Shown here piece by piece: positions 47,298 through 57,753 of a DNA stretch of 64,000 nt (position 1 is the stretch's first letter; each line of letters opens with the position of its first letter). The notes under the pieces are model-generated. The model was not told the origin of the DNA and did no database searches. It was given only the letters and a program-made list of their open reading frames with translations. Position numbers and translations under genes: made by a program. This DNA comes from Oceanisphaera litoralis (GTDB taxonomy: Bacteria; Pseudomonadota; Gammaproteobacteria; Enterobacterales; Aeromonadaceae), in contig NZ_JAFBBE010000002.1 in the NCBI RefSeq assembly GCF_016907015.1, forward strand, positions 1 through 64,000. The letters are read 5' to 3'.

Positions 47298-49151
47298 GTG
47301 TTAAATCGATATCCGCTGTGGAAATACTTGATGGTGATCGCCGTGATCACCATCAGTTTTCTGTATGCAGCACCCAATCTGTTTGGTGAAGACCCTGCGT
47401 TGCAGGTGTCGGGCTCCCGTGGTACTCAGGTTACCCCTGCCGTCCTGACTCAGGCTCAGCAGACGCTGAGCAAGGCCGGCATAGCAGTAAAAAGCGCCGT
47501 ATTGGCCGATGATCAATTACTTATCCGCTTCCGCAATACCGACGATCAGCTCAAGGGCAAGGATCTGGTGGCGGAAACCCTGGGTGATGGTTACATCACC
47601 GCCCTCAACCTGGCCCCCTCTACGCCCTCCTGGCTCGAGGCCATCGGTGCCGGTCCGCTCAAGCTGGGTCTGGATTTGCGTGGTGGTGTGCACTTCCTGA
47701 TGGAAGTGGACATGGATGAAGCCCTGAGCCGGGTGCAGGAGCAGACGGTGCAGGACTTCCGTACCGATCTGCGTGAACAGCGTCTGCGTTATTCCGGTGT
47801 ACTGGCAAAGGACGGCGGTACCCTGGTGGTATTCCGCGACGCGGACACCCGTGACAAGGCGCTCAGCCACCTGCGCGGTCGCTATCCGGGCCTGATGTTC
47901 TCCGATCGTGACAACGGCGAGACCTTCGGGCTGTTTGCGGTGATGAGCGAGCAGCGGCTGAAGGAAGTGAAGGAATACGCCCTGCAGCAGAACATCACCA
48001 TCATCCGCAACCGGGTCAACGAGCTGGGTGTGGCCGAGCCGCTGGTGCAGCGTCAGGGTGCCGAGCGCATCGTGGTGCAATTGCCGGGCATTCAGGACAC
48101 CGCCCGGGCCAAGGAAATCCTCGGCGCGACCGCGACCCTGGAATTCCGCCTGGTCGATGAAAATGCCGATGTGGCCGCCGCCGGTGCGGGCCGGGTTCCT
48201 CCCAACAGCGAGCTGATGCGGGACCGGGACGGTCGCCCGGTGGTGTTGCAGAAACGCATCATCCTGACCGGTGAGCATATCGTCGACGCCTCATCCGGCA
48301 TGGACGAGTTCAGCCGTCCGCAGGTGAATATCAGCCTGGATGCCCCCGGTGGCAGCCGCATGGCCGATTTTACCAAGGACAATGTCGGCCGTGCCATGGC
48401 GACGGTATTTACCGAGTACAAGCCCGGCGATGAGTTGAAGGAAGACGGCACGCGCCAGTTCCGCAAGCAGCAGGAAGTGATCAACGTCGCCACCATTCAG
48501 TCGCGGCTGGGGCGCAGTTTCCGTATCACCGGCATCGATTCCATGGCGGAAGCCCAGAATCTGGCGCTATTGCTGCGGGCCGGTGCCCTGATTGCGCCCA
48601 TCCAGATAGTGGAAGAGCGCACCATAGGCCCGAGCCTGGGTCAGCAGAACGTGGAAAATGGCCTGATGGCCATGGTCTACGGCATGCTGGCGGTGGTGTT
48701 GTTCATGGTCATCTACTACCGCAAGTTCGGTCTGGTGGCCAATGTGGCCTTGCTGGCCAACCTGGTGATCATCATAGGGGTCATGTCCATGGTGCCGGGG
48801 GCGACCATGACGCTGCCGGGTATTGCCGGCATAGTGCTGACCATCGGCATGTCGGTGGATGCCAACGTGCTCATCTTCGAACGGATCCGTGAGGAACTGC
48901 GAGACGGGCGCGGGGTACAGCAGGCGATTCATATCGGCTACGACAAGGCACTGGGCACCATTGCCGATGCCAACATCACTACGCTGATCACCGCCATTAT
49001 CCTGTTTGCGGTGGGCACAGGCCCCATCAAGGGCTTCGCCGTTACCCTGATGATCGGTATTCTCGCCTCCATGTTTACCGCCATCGTCGGTACCCGGGCA
49101 TTGGTCAACCTGCTTTGGGGCGGCAAGCGTCTCAGCAAACTGTCGATATGA
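47298..49151 (+). CDS. secD: Protein translocase subunit SecD
   Basis: RND-like membrane protein that uses proton motive force to complete preprotein export. It has 617 residues, starting at GTG 47298 with GAGGAG well spaced. A membrane helix at about 8-26 precedes the large periplasmic P1 domain (from about 115, [14 protein letters not shown]), and five C-terminal helices follow (about 455-610) with the RND motif [20 protein letters not shown]. It lies 21 bases after yajC and 11 before secF. Confidence 0.97.
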   Translation: MLNRYPLWKYLMVIAVITISFLYAAPNLFGEDPALQVSGSRGTQVTPAVLTQAQQTLSKAGIAVKSAVLADDQLLIRFRNTDDQLKGKDLVAETLGDGYITALNLAPSTPSWLEAIGAGPLKLGLDLRGGVHFLMEVDMDEALSRVQEQTVQDFRTDLREQRLRYSGVLAKDGGTLVVFRDADTRDKALSHLRGRYPGLMFSDRDNGETFGLFAVMSEQRLKEVKEYALQQNITIIRNRVNELGVAEPLVQRQGAERIVVQLPGIQDTARAKEILGATATLEFRLVDENADVAAAGAGRVPPNSELMRDRDGRPVVLQKRIILTGEHIVDASSGMDEFSRPQVNISLDAPGGSRMADFTKDNVGRAMATVFTEYKPGDELKEDGTRQFRKQQEVINVATIQSRLGRSFRITGIDSMAEAQNLALLLRAGALIAPIQIVEERTIGPSLGQQNVENGLMAMVYGMLAVVLFMVIYYRKFGLVANVALLANLVIIIGVMSMVPGATMTLPGIAGIVLTIGMSVDANVLIFERIREELRDGRGVQQAIHIGYDKALGTIADANITTLITAIILFAVGTGPIKGFAVTLMIGILASMFTAIVGTRALVNLLWGGKRLSKLSI

Positions 49152-49162
49152 GGAAATAACCG

Positions 49163-50107
49163 ATGTTTGAGATCCTCAAAACCCGGGCGCCCATTCGCTT
49201 CATGCACTATTCAAAGGCGGCGACTGCATTGTCGCTGGTCTTGATGGCGCTGTGCTTTTTCAGCCTCTTTACCAAGGGGCTGAACTGGGGGCTGGACTTC
49301 ACCGGTGGTACCGTGGTCGAAGCCGCCTTCGAGCAGGCGGTCGAGCTGGACCAGGTGCGTAACAGCCTGCAACAGGTCGGCTTGCCGGGTGCCACGGTGC
49401 AGAACTTCGGGACCAGCCGGGATCTGTTGATCCGTCTGGCGCCCCAGGAAGGTGTGAACGTACAGCAGCAGGGCGAGTCGGTCATGGCTGCCATGGCGCA
49501 GGTGTCTGAATCCGTCGAGATGAAGCGGCTGGAGTTTGTCGGCCCGGCCATCGGTGCCGAGCTGGCCGAGCAGGGTGGCCTGGCCATTCTGGTCGCCTTG
49601 CTCTGTATCCTGATGTATGTCGGCATGCGCTTCGAATGGCGTCTGGCCTCCGGTGCCGTGCTGTCACTGGCCCACGATGTGATCATTACCCTGGGCGTCT
49701 TCTCCTGGATGCAAATCGAGGTGGACCTGACCATAGTGGCGGCGCTGCTGACGGTAGTGGGCTATTCGCTCAACGACACCATAGTGGTATTCGACCGGGT
49801 GCGGGAAAACTTCCGCCGGGTCCGTAGCACCAGTACCGCCGAGGTGTTTGACGAGGCCATTACCGACACCCTGAGCCGAACCCTGATCACCTCGGCCACC
49901 ACCCTGGCGGTGGTAGTGGCGCTGTTCCTCAAGGGCGGCGCGCTGATCCATGGTTTTGCCACCGCGCTTCTGCTGGGCATCGGCTTCGGTACCTACTCTT
50001 CCATCTATATTGCCAGTGCCTGGGCCATGTTGCTCGGGGTACAGCGGGAGCATATGCTGCCACCGCAGATAGAGAAGGAAGGGGCGGATCAAGAGCCGTT
50101 ACCTTAA
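49163..50107 (+). CDS. secF: Protein translocase subunit SecF
   Basis: Partner of SecD, 314 residues. The first helix is at about 20-38, then a periplasmic domain with GLDFTGGTVVEAAF, and five C-terminal helices including VVGYSLNDTIVVFDRVRENFRR near 198-219. Last gene before a strong terminator. Confidence 0.97.
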   Translation: MFEILKTRAPIRFMHYSKAATALSLVLMALCFFSLFTKGLNWGLDFTGGTVVEAAFEQAVELDQVRNSLQQVGLPGATVQNFGTSRDLLIRLAPQEGVNVQQQGESVMAAMAQVSESVEMKRLEFVGPAIGAELAEQGGLAILVALLCILMYVGMRFEWRLASGAVLSLAHDVIITLGVFSWMQIEVDLTIVAALLTVVGYSLNDTIVVFDRVRENFRRVRSTSTAEVFDEAITDTLSRTLITSATTLAVVVALFLKGGALIHGFATALLLGIGFGTYSSIYIASAWAMLLGVQREHMLPPQIEKEGADQEPLP

Positions 50108-50120
50108 CAGCATGATACCA

Positions 50121-50143
50121 AAGGGGCCTCGGGGCCCCTTTTT
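50121..50143 (+). terminator. Intrinsic terminator of the queA-secF operon
   Basis: AAGGGGCC-TCGG-GGCCCCTT followed by further Ts, 13 bases after the secF stop. Confidence 0.92.
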
Positions 50144-50224
50144 GTTGTGAAATGCATTTGCCACATGACAAATGTCGTGGAGCTGCATAACATGTGGTCA
50201 TAATAAGACAAGTTCGGAGCCGTC

Positions 50225-51100
50225 TTGAACGACAGATTATTGTTCGCTCCTTTCGCCTTTCTTGGTTTCATGCTGGTCGGTTGCAGTGCACCCCGAGTAG
50301 TGACGCCCACTCTGGTGTTGCCGTTACCGATGCAGGTTTCCTATGAAAGTGAGCTGGGAATTGCCCGCCTGGGGCAAATGCTGAATTCACCGGGGCTGAC
50401 GCCGGAGCAACGTGCCGAGCTGTTTTTTCAGCGCGGTGTGGTCTTCGACAGGGTGGGCCTGCGGGCCATGGCCCGGCTGGACTTTAACCGTGCCCTGCGG
50501 GAAAGACCCGACTTTGCCGATGCCTACAACCTCAACGGCGTCTACCTGACCCAGAATCAGGAATTCGACGAAGCCTATGAAGCCTTCGACTCGGCCCTGG
50601 ACCTGGCGCCGGACTACGCCTATGCCAACCTGAACCGGGGCATTGCGCTGTATTACGGCGGCAGGCCCACACTGGCAGCCCGGGATCTGAAAACCTTTCT
50701 GGACGAAGACCCCGCCGACCCTTACCGGCTGCTGTGGTGGTATCTGGCATTGGAGCAGACGGATCCCGACGCGGCACTGGATGCCGTGCGCCGTCATCAG
50801 CAAATCCATGGTTCCGACGAGTGGGCCTGGGATATCGTCAATGTCTATCTGGGGTCGATGAGCGATGAACAGTTGCTCAACCGCATCTCGGAAGAAAGCG
50901 AGGATAATCAGGAGCTGGCCGAACGGCTGTGCGAAGCCTATTTCTATCTGGCCAAACAGGCCCAGCGCAATGAGCAACCGGAGCAGGCGATGGTGTATTT
51001 CAAGCTGGCGCTGGCCACCAATATCTACGACTTTGTCGAACACCGTTACTCGCTGCTGGAGCTGGATCTCATCGGCGAGCAGGCCCGGCTCAAGCGTTAA
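50225..51100 (+). CDS. nlpI: Lipoprotein NlpI
   Basis: Outer-membrane TPR lipoprotein that scaffolds peptidoglycan hydrolases and directs the protease Prc to MepS. It has 291 residues, apparently starting at TTG 50225 (CGGAG upstream). Signal peptide and lipobox MLVGC give lipidated C20. TPR-like helices span about 55-150 (FQRGVVFDRVGLRAMARLDFNRAL, AYNLNGVYLTQNQEFDEAYEAF, AYANLNRGIALYYGGR). A palindrome-rich segment precedes the gene. Confidence 0.9.
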   Translation: MNDRLLFAPFAFLGFMLVGCSAPRVVTPTLVLPLPMQVSYESELGIARLGQMLNSPGLTPEQRAELFFQRGVVFDRVGLRAMARLDFNRALRERPDFADAYNLNGVYLTQNQEFDEAYEAFDSALDLAPDYAYANLNRGIALYYGGRPTLAARDLKTFLDEDPADPYRLLWWYLALEQTDPDAALDAVRRHQQIHGSDEWAWDIVNVYLGSMSDEQLLNRISEESEDNQELAERLCEAYFYLAKQAQRNEQPEQAMVYFKLALATNIYDFVEHRYSLLELDLIGEQARLKR

Positions 51101-51179
51101 AATCAGCAGATCCCTTTGTCCTCCTTGAAGCTCCTGCGTCGACTGTTGGTGACGTCAACAGCTCACTCCGGCATCAAGA

Positions 51180-51204
51180 AGAGGCAACCCTGTTGCCTCT
51201 TTAT
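51180..51204 (+). terminator. Putative terminator of nlpI
   Basis: AGAGGCAAC-CCT-GTTGCCTCT hairpin followed by a short TTTAT, 80 bases after the nlpI stop. Confidence 0.7.
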
Positions 51205-51359
51205 CCTGAGAGCTGGTTTCCCCACTGAACTCGATCCGCAATAAGCCACAACCGTAAACCGGGCCGCAAGCGGCTCGGGCAGCCGAACGCTGATGGCCGA
51301 AGGCTTACAGCTGACTTCGACTGTGCTAATATCCTGCGCCTTAAGCACCCTTGGATCTC

Positions 51360-52118
51360 ATGAATATGCTTGAGCAAATTCGCATCGTGTTGGTCAATAC
51401 CTCACATACCGGCAATATCGGCTCTGCCGCCCGCGCCATGAAAACCATGGGCCTGGGCGAATTGTGGCTGGTCGATCCGGTCAGCCCGCCGGACAGCCAG
51501 GCCGTCGCCCTGGCTGCCGGCGCCAGCGACATACTGGGCAGCGCCCGCATAGTGCCGACCCTGGCCGAAGCCGTGGCCGATTGTGGCCTGGTGATCGGTA
51601 CCAGTGCCCGTTCGCGCACCTTGTCCTGGCCTATGCTGGATGCCCGGGAGGCGGGTGAAAAAGCCCTGGCCGAAGCCCCCCGCCACCCGGTGGCACTGGT
51701 GTTCGGCCGGGAACGTACCGGGCTCACCAACGACGAGTTGCAGCAGTGTCATTTTCACGTGGCCATTCCCGCCAATCCGGAATACAGCTCGCTCAATCTG
51801 GCGATGGCGGTACAGACCCTGAGCTACGAAGTGCGCATGGCCTGGCTGGCGAGAGTGAAGGGAGAGGAGGGAGAAGAGGCGATAACCGGGATCGAGCAGG
51901 ACTATCCCCTGTCCGACGATCTGGAGCGCTTCTATCAGCATCTGGAACAAACCCTGCTGGAAACCGGTTTTATCATCAAGCCTCATCCGGGACAGGTGAT
52001 GACCAAATTGCGACGTCTGTTCAACCGGGCGCGACCGGAAGATCACGAGCTGAACATACTGCGCGGTATCCTGACCTCGGTGCAGAAAAAGGGTCGCCGG
52101 CAGGAGCCGAATAGCTGA
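51360..52118 (+). CDS. trmJ: tRNA (cytidine/uridine-2'-O-)-methyltransferase TrmJ
   Basis: SPOUT-class enzyme that methylates the 2'-OH of nucleotide 32 in several tRNAs. It has 252 residues from ATG 51360; ATG 51366 ([10 protein letters not shown]) matches the E. coli start equally well. Motifs are [20 protein letters not shown] near the start and [15 protein letters not shown] near 120, with [17 protein letters not shown] forming the knotted SAM site. It lies directly upstream of iscR, as in E. coli. Confidence 0.93.
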   Translation: MNMLEQIRIVLVNTSHTGNIGSAARAMKTMGLGELWLVDPVSPPDSQAVALAAGASDILGSARIVPTLAEAVADCGLVIGTSARSRTLSWPMLDAREAGEKALAEAPRHPVALVFGRERTGLTNDELQQCHFHVAIPANPEYSSLNLAMAVQTLSYEVRMAWLARVKGEEGEEAITGIEQDYPLSDDLERFYQHLEQTLLETGFIIKPHPGQVMTKLRRLFNRARPEDHELNILRGILTSVQKKGRRQEPNS

Positions 52119-52135
52119 CTGTTCCGGTCGGTCTT

Positions 52136-52160
52136 ATACTTGACTGAAACACTCGGGTAT
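52136..52160 (+). promoter_or_regulatory. IscR type-1-like operator / isc promoter
   Basis: Dyad ATACTTGACT, 5-base spacer, ACTCGGGTAT, with ATAC/GTAT ends and GA-T/A-TC cores symmetric, 38 bases before the iscR ATG. The TTGACT inside could be the -35, so bound [2Fe-2S]-IscR would block the promoter. Confidence 0.7.
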
Positions 52161-52197
52161 GACACCCTGAGCCCATGTCTGGAAACGGTTTGATTAC

Positions 52198-52656
52198 ATG
52201 AGACTGACATCAAAAGGACGTTATGCGGTAACTGCCATGCTGGATGTGGCATTGCACGGCGACGCCGGCCCCGTGTCCTTGGCCCATATATCCGAGCGTC
52301 AGGGGATTTCCCTGTCTTACCTCGAGCAGCTGTTTGCCCGCTTGCGCAAGCAGGGGTTGGTCAGCAGCGTACGGGGTCCCGGTGGCGGTTATCTGCTGGG
52401 TATGAAGCCGGCCGCCATTTCGGTGGGGGCGGTTATCGCCGCCGTCGACGAGTCGGTGGATGCCACCAAGTGTCAGGGCAAGGGGGACTGCCAGAGTGGT
52501 AACCAGTGCCTGACCCACACGCTCTGGTGTGCGCTCAGTGATCGGATCAGCAATTTTCTCGACGGTATCAGCCTGGCCGAGCTGGTTGACCAGCAGGATG
52601 TCCGGCGGATTTCCGAGCAGCAAGACAGTAATCTGAACCTGTTGACTCTGGACTAG
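52198..52656 (+). CDS. iscR: Fe-S cluster-sensing regulator IscR
   Basis: Rrf2-family repressor that reports Fe-S status to the isc operon. It has 152 residues: winged helix 1-70 with [20 protein letters not shown], and cluster ligands C92, C98, C104 and H107, all at the E. coli positions. It is first gene of the operon, with a type-1-like site upstream, so autoregulation is expected. Confidence 0.97.
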   Translation: MRLTSKGRYAVTAMLDVALHGDAGPVSLAHISERQGISLSYLEQLFARLRKQGLVSSVRGPGGGYLLGMKPAAISVGAVIAAVDESVDATKCQGKGDCQSGNQCLTHTLWCALSDRISNFLDGISLAELVDQQDVRRISEQQDSNLNLLTLD

Positions 52657-52746
52657 CCCGAGCAGCAGCAAGTGAGCCTGAAACATTCAATTTTAAATGT
52701 CGATGACAAGACTGCCGAACAGGGCAGCGTTGGAACGGAGAATATG

Positions 52747-53961
52747 ATGAAACTGCCCATTTATCTCGACTATGCGGCTACCTGCCCGGTAGACCCTCGT
52801 GTCGCCGAAAAAATGATGCAATGCCTGACTCAAGACGGTATTTTCGGTAACCCGGCTTCCCGCTCGCACCGCTTCGGCTGGCAGGCGGAAGAACTGGTCG
52901 ATATCGCCCGTAACCAGATTGCGGACCTGATCAATGCCGACCCACGCGAAATCGTGTTCACCTCCGGTGCCACCGAGTCCGACAACCTGGCCATCAAGGG
53001 TATTGCCAATTTTTACGGCAAGAAGGGTAAGCACATCATTACCTCCAAGACCGAGCACAAGGCAGTACTGGATCCCTGTCGCCAGCTGGAGCGTGAGGGT
53101 TTCGAGGTCACCTATCTCGAGCCCCAGCCCAACGGCCTCTTCACCCTGGCACAAATCGAAAATGCCATGCGCGATGACACCATTCTGGTAAGCATCATGC
53201 ACGTGAACAACGAAACCGGCGTGATCCAGGACGTCAAGGCCATCGGCGAACTGTGCCGCAGCCGTAAAATCATGTTTCATGTGGACGCGGCCCAGAGCGC
53301 CGGCAAGACCGACATCGACGTACAGGACATGAACATCGACCTGTTGTCCCTGTCTGCCCACAAGGTTTACGGCCCCAAGGGCATCGGCGCCCTCTATGTC
53401 TGCCGCAAGCCCCGCGTTCGTCTGGAAGCCCAGATGCACGGTGGCGGCCACGAGCGCGGCATGCGCTCCGGCACCCTGGCAACCCACCAGATCGTCGGCA
53501 TGGGTGAAGCCTTCCGTATCGCCAAGGAAGAAATGCACGCCGAAGGCGAGCGTATTCTGGCGCTGCGCAACCGTTTGTATGACGGTGTAAAGAATATCGA
53601 AGAAGTCTATGTCAACGGTGACCTGGAACAACGGGTACCGGGTATTTTCAACATCAGTTTCGCCTATGTAGAAGGTGAGTCGCTGATCATGGCACTGAAG
53701 GATCTGGCGGTCTCTTCCGGTTCGGCCTGTACCTCGGCCAGCCTGGAGCCTTCCTATGTATTGCGTGCCCTGGGGCTGAACGACGAGCTGGCACACAGTT
53801 CCATCCGTTTCAGCATCGGTCGCTTCACTACCGAAGAACAGATTGACTACGCAGTGGGCCTGGTCAACGAGGCCATCGGTCGTCTGCGCGACATGTCTCC
53901 GCTGTGGGAAATGTTCAAGGACGGAATAGATCTGGATCAGGTTGAATGGGCACACCATTAA
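52747..53961 (+). CDS. iscS: Cysteine desulfurase IscS
   Basis: Provides persulfide sulfur for Fe-S clusters and tRNA thiolation. It has 404 residues from the second of two ATGs (52747, 6 bases after CGGAG), equal in length to E. coli IscS. PLP lysine K206 is in LSAHKVYGP and the persulfide cysteine is C328 in [16 protein letters not shown]. It is 90 bases after iscR. Confidence 0.97.
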   Translation: MKLPIYLDYAATCPVDPRVAEKMMQCLTQDGIFGNPASRSHRFGWQAEELVDIARNQIADLINADPREIVFTSGATESDNLAIKGIANFYGKKGKHIITSKTEHKAVLDPCRQLEREGFEVTYLEPQPNGLFTLAQIENAMRDDTILVSIMHVNNETGVIQDVKAIGELCRSRKIMFHVDAAQSAGKTDIDVQDMNIDLLSLSAHKVYGPKGIGALYVCRKPRVRLEAQMHGGGHERGMRSGTLATHQIVGMGEAFRIAKEEMHAEGERILALRNRLYDGVKNIEEVYVNGDLEQRVPGIFNISFAYVEGESLIMALKDLAVSSGSACTSASLEPSYVLRALGLNDELAHSSIRFSIGRFTTEEQIDYAVGLVNEAIGRLRDMSPLWEMFKDGIDLDQVEWAHH

Positions 53962-54000
53962 GGTGTCTAAATCATTGAAGCATGGGTGAGGAGTTAAATC

Positions 54001-54387
54001 ATGGCTTACAGCGAAAAAGTAATAGATCACTATGAAAACCCCCGTAACGTCGGTGGTTTCGACAAGAACGACCCCAGTGTGGCGACCGGTATGGTCGGTG
54101 CGCCGGCCTGTGGCGACGTGATGAAGCTACAGTTGAAGATAAGTGAAGAAGGCATCATCGAAGACGCCAAGTTCAAGACCTACGGCTGTGGCTCCGCCAT
54201 CGCCTCCAGCTCGCTCATCACCGAGTGGGTAAAGGGCAAGAACCTGGACGAAGCGGCCAGCATCAAGAATACCCAGATAGCGGAAGAGCTGGCCCTGCCG
54301 CCGGTGAAAATCCACTGCTCCATTCTGGCAGAGGATGCCATCAAGGCAGCAATCGACGATTACAAGAAGAAGAAAAACCTGGCGTAA
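54001..54387 (+). CDS. iscU: Fe-S cluster scaffold IscU
   Basis: Builds nascent [2Fe-2S] and [4Fe-4S] clusters. It has 128 residues with the cluster cysteines C37 (GAPACGD), C63 (YGCGSAIA) and C106 (KIHCSI). The HscA-recognition motif LPPVK lies just before the last cysteine. 12 bases separate it from iscA. Confidence 0.97.
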   Translation: MAYSEKVIDHYENPRNVGGFDKNDPSVATGMVGAPACGDVMKLQLKISEEGIIEDAKFKTYGCGSAIASSSLITEWVKGKNLDEAASIKNTQIAEELALPPVKIHCSILAEDAIKAAIDDYKKKKNLA

Positions 54388-54399
54388 GACGGAGACACC

Positions 54400-54723
54400 A
54401 TGGCGATCACCATTACCGATGCGGCTGCACAACGGGTGCAGACTTTTCTGAACAACAGAGGCAAGGGCCTGGGACTGCGGCTGGGGGTCAAGACCTCCGG
54501 TTGTTCCGGCCTGGCCTACGTGCTGGAATTCGTCGACGAATTGTCCGAAGGCGACCAGGTGTTCGAGCATGGCGAGGTCAAGGTGATCGTCGACAGCAAG
54601 AGTCTGGTGTATCTGGACGGCACCGAACTCGACTTCGCGAAGGAAGGCCTGAACGAGGGCTTTAAATTCAACAACCCCAATATCGACGGGGAATGTGGTT
54701 GCGGCGAAAGCTTTAACGTTTAA
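54400..54723 (+). CDS. iscA: Iron-sulfur assembly protein IscA
   Basis: A-type carrier that delivers Fe-S clusters. It has 107 residues with C35 ([10 protein letters not shown]) and the C-terminal pair C99/C101 (GECGCGESF), the conserved ligand set. It lies in the isc operon, 11 bases before hscB. Confidence 0.97.
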   Translation: MAITITDAAAQRVQTFLNNRGKGLGLRLGVKTSGCSGLAYVLEFVDELSEGDQVFEHGEVKVIVDSKSLVYLDGTELDFAKEGLNEGFKFNNPNIDGECGCGESFNV

Positions 54724-54734
54724 GGACCCCCGGC

Positions 54735-55253
54735 ATGAACTACTTCGAGCTGTTTGGCTTACCGGCGGAGTTTGCCCTCGACAGCCAGACACTGGCCGAC
54801 ACCTATCGCCAGCTGCAGATGCAGTTCCATCCCGACAAGTTTGCCTCCCGCCCCGAGCGGGAGCGCCTTCAGGCGGTACAACGTGCCGCCCATATCAATG
54901 ATGCGTTCACCACCCTCAAGCACCCCCTGAACCGTGCCGAGTACCTGCTGTCCTTGCAGGGCGTCGACATCCGTGCCGAGCAACAGACCCTGAAGGATCC
55001 GCTGTTTCTGATGCAACAGATGGAATGGCGCGAGCAACTGGAAGATATTGCCGGCGCCCAGGATGTGTTTGGCGCCATCATGGCGTTTGACAGGGAACTG
55101 CAACAGGCGTCTGCCGACTTCTACGCCGAGCTCGAGCAACAGCTCGCTTCGGATCTGTGGGCTGATGCTGCCGATACGGTGCGCAAACTTAAATTCATGA
55201 CCAAGCTGCATGCCGAACTCGAACGTTTGGAAGATGCGCAGCAGGAATTCTGA
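54735..55253 (+). CDS. hscB: J-type co-chaperone HscB
   Basis: Brings IscU to HscA. It has 172 residues: N-terminal J-domain with HPD in MQFHPDKF (about 33-35) and a C-terminal three-helix bundle that binds IscU. The hscA start follows 5 bases after its stop. Confidence 0.96.
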   Translation: MNYFELFGLPAEFALDSQTLADTYRQLQMQFHPDKFASRPERERLQAVQRAAHINDAFTTLKHPLNRAEYLLSLQGVDIRAEQQTLKDPLFLMQQMEWREQLEDIAGAQDVFGAIMAFDRELQQASADFYAELEQQLASDLWADAADTVRKLKFMTKLHAELERLEDAQQEF

Positions 55254-55258
55254 ACCTT

Positions 55259-57103
55259 ATGGCATTACTACAAATTTCCGAGCCGGGCCAGAGCGCGGCT
55301 CCTCATGAACACAAGTGGGCGGTCGGTATCGATCTCGGTACCACCAATTCGCTGGTGGCTGTGGTGCGCAGCGGCCTGCCCGAAACCCTGAAGGATGATC
55401 AGGGGCGCGATCTGCTGCCCTCAGTGGTGCACTACACCCGGGACGGTCTGCGGGTTGGCCATGACGCCAAACGCGAGGCCGAGTTTGATCCGCAGAATAC
55501 CATTGCCTCGGTGAAACGGCTGATGGGCAAGGCGCTGGCGGATATTCCCCGCCACCGGTTGCCCTATGTCTTCAAGGAAACCGGCAGTGGCGTGATCGAA
55601 CTGGACACGCCCCTGGGGTCGGTCAATCCGGTACAGGTGTCGGCCGACATCCTCAAAACCCTGGCGGCGCGTGCCGAACACAGCCTGGGTAACCCGATTC
55701 AGGGTGCCGTGATTACCGTACCGGCCTATTTCGACGATGCCCAGCGTCAGGGCACCAAGGACGCGGCCCGACTGGCCGGTCTGGAAGTGCTGCGGTTGCT
55801 CAACGAGCCGACCGCCGCCGCCATTGCCTATGGCCTGGACTCCGGTCAGGAAGGGGTGATTGCGGTCTATGACCTGGGCGGCGGCACCTTCGATATCTCC
55901 ATTCTGCGTCTGCACAAGGGCGTGTTCGAGGTGCTGGCCACCGGCGGTGATTCTTCCCTGGGCGGCGATGATTTCGACCATGCGCTGGCCGACTGGATCC
56001 AGCAACAGGCCAATATCACCGAGCTGAGCCCGACCCAGCAGCGTAATCTGCTGGACGCCGCCTGCGCCGCCAAGCAGGCATTGACCGACAGCGAGTCGGT
56101 GTCGGTCAACTGGGCAGGCTGGCAGGGTACCCTGAGCCGCGCCGACTTCGATGCCTTGATCCTGCCCTGGGTCAACAAGACGCTGATGGCCTGTCGCCGG
56201 GCACTGAAAGACGCCGGTGTCACCGCCGACGAAGTACGGGAAGTGGTGATGGTCGGCGGCTCGACCCGGGTACCGCTGGTGCGTGAGCGGGTCGGCGAAT
56301 TTTTCGACCGCGAACCCCTGACCAGCCTGGACCCCGACAAAGTCGTGGCCATCGGTGCCGCCATTCAGGCCGACGTGCTGATCGGCAACAAGCCGGACAG
56401 CGACATGCTGCTGCTGGACGTGATACCGCTGTCGCTGGGGCTGGAAACCATGGGCGGACTGGTGGAGAAGATCATTCCCCGTAACACCACGATACCGGTG
56501 GCCCGGGCCCAGGAATTCACCACCTTCAAGGACGGTCAGACCGCCATGGCCATTCATGTGGTGCAGGGGGAACGCGAACTGGTGGCCGACTGTCGCTCCC
56601 TGGCCCGTTTCAACCTGACCGACATTCCGCCCATGGCCGCCGGCGCCGCCCATATTCGCGTTACCTTTCAGGTGGATGCGGACGGTCTGTTGTCGGTCAG
56701 CGCCATGGAGAAATCTTCCGGGGTGCAGGCCGCCATCGAGGTGAAACCCTCTTACGGCCTGAATGAAGAAGACATCGCCACCATGCTGACCGCGTCTTTC
56801 GAACATGCCAAAGAAGACATAGACGCCCGCATGCTGGCCGAACAGAAAGTGGAAGCGGCGCGGGTGATTGAAAATATCGTCAGCGCCCTGGCCACCGATG
56901 GTGACGAACTGCTCGACGAGCAGGAACGCGCCGATATCCTGGCCTCTGTCGAGTCGCTGCAGCGCAGCACCGAAGGGCAGGATCTGGCCGCCATCAAGGT
57001 GGCGATAGAAGAAACCGATAAGCAAACGGCCGATTTTGCTGCCCGTCGTATGGATGCCTCCATTCGTCGGGCGCTGGCCGGTCAACGTGTGGATAAGGTG
57101 TAA
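55259..57103 (+). CDS. hscA: Hsp70-type chaperone HscA
   Basis: ATP-driven chaperone that releases clusters from IscU. It has 614 residues: nucleotide-binding domain with [14 protein letters not shown] (about 23-36), [13 protein letters not shown] near 203 and [12 protein letters not shown] near 332; substrate domain from about 390. It belongs to the HscA branch by position and by the short C-terminal lid. Confidence 0.97.
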   Translation: MALLQISEPGQSAAPHEHKWAVGIDLGTTNSLVAVVRSGLPETLKDDQGRDLLPSVVHYTRDGLRVGHDAKREAEFDPQNTIASVKRLMGKALADIPRHRLPYVFKETGSGVIELDTPLGSVNPVQVSADILKTLAARAEHSLGNPIQGAVITVPAYFDDAQRQGTKDAARLAGLEVLRLLNEPTAAAIAYGLDSGQEGVIAVYDLGGGTFDISILRLHKGVFEVLATGGDSSLGGDDFDHALADWIQQQANITELSPTQQRNLLDAACAAKQALTDSESVSVNWAGWQGTLSRADFDALILPWVNKTLMACRRALKDAGVTADEVREVVMVGGSTRVPLVRERVGEFFDREPLTSLDPDKVVAIGAAIQADVLIGNKPDSDMLLLDVIPLSLGLETMGGLVEKIIPRNTTIPVARAQEFTTFKDGQTAMAIHVVQGERELVADCRSLARFNLTDIPPMAAGAAHIRVTFQVDADGLLSVSAMEKSSGVQAAIEVKPSYGLNEEDIATMLTASFEHAKEDIDARMLAEQKVEAARVIENIVSALATDGDELLDEQERADILASVESLQRSTEGQDLAAIKVAIEETDKQTADFAARRMDASIRRALAGQRVDKV

Positions 57104-57105
57104 CG

Positions 57106-57444
57106 ATGCCGAAGATTGTTTTTCTGCCCCATGCCGAGCTGTGCCCCGAAGGGGCCGCTCTTGAGGCCAAACTGGGTGAAACCGTACTGGACGTGGCCCT
57201 GCGCAATGGTATCGACATTGAGCACGCCTGCGAAAAGTCCTGCGCCTGTACTACCTGTCATGTCATAGTGCGGGAAGGCTTCGACTCGCTGGAAGAAAGC
57301 TGTGAGCTGGAAGACGATATGCTGGACAAGGCCTGGGGACTCGAGCCCGAGTCGCGCCTGGGATGCCAGGCCCGTATAAGCGATGAGGATCTGGTGGTCG
57401 AGATCCCCAAATATACCGTGAACATGGTATCCGAAGGTCATTGA
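57106..57444 (+). CDS. fdx: [2Fe-2S] ferredoxin (Isc-type)
   Basis: Electron donor for cluster assembly. It has 112 residues with the adrenodoxin-type ligand pattern C42, C48, C51 and C87 (HACEKSCACTTCHV and LGCQA); C46 is the extra conserved cysteine. It lies 2 bases after the hscA stop, so translation is coupled. Confidence 0.97.
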   Translation: MPKIVFLPHAELCPEGAALEAKLGETVLDVALRNGIDIEHACEKSCACTTCHVIVREGFDSLEESCELEDDMLDKAWGLEPESRLGCQARISDEDLVVEIPKYTVNMVSEGH

Positions 57445-57456
57445 TCAGGAGGGCGT

Positions 57457-57657
57457 ATGAGTCTTAAATGGACCGACAGTCGTGACATCGCACTGGAACT
57501 GATGGAGGCTTATCCGGAGACGGATCCGAAAACGGTGCGTTTTACCGATCTGCATCAGTGGATCTGCGAGCTGGAAGACTTTGACGACGATCCAGCCCAT
57601 TCCAGCGAACGCATCCTCGAGGCCATCATCATGGTCTGGATGGATGAATACGAATAA
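57457..57657 (+). CDS. iscX: Fe-S assembly regulator IscX
   Basis: 66-residue acidic protein that binds IscS and modulates cluster assembly. [24 protein letters not shown] and [11 protein letters not shown] are the family signatures. Last gene of the isc operon, followed by a terminator. Confidence 0.96.
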   Translation: MSLKWTDSRDIALELMEAYPETDPKTVRFTDLHQWICELEDFDDDPAHSSERILEAIIMVWMDEYE

Positions 57658-57695
57658 AGCTGTAAGCTTCTAGCTCAACGCTTACCGCTGTTTTC

Positions 57696-57721
57696 AAGCC
57701 ACAGTTCTTCTGTGGCTTTTT
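57696..57721 (+). terminator. Intrinsic terminator of the isc operon
   Basis: AAGCCACAG / CTGTGGCTT stem with a 5-nt loop and a T-run, 39 bases after iscX and 33 before the pepB start. PepB may therefore depend on readthrough or a separate promoter. Confidence 0.85.
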
Positions 57722-57753
57722 CCGTTTTTCAGTCGACAGAACAAGGAATGACC

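Noticed and set aside
55421-57085. 554-codon open frame antisense to hscA
   Set aside because: HscA is certain from motifs and isc order; the antisense product is Gly/His/Gln-rich shadow sequence.
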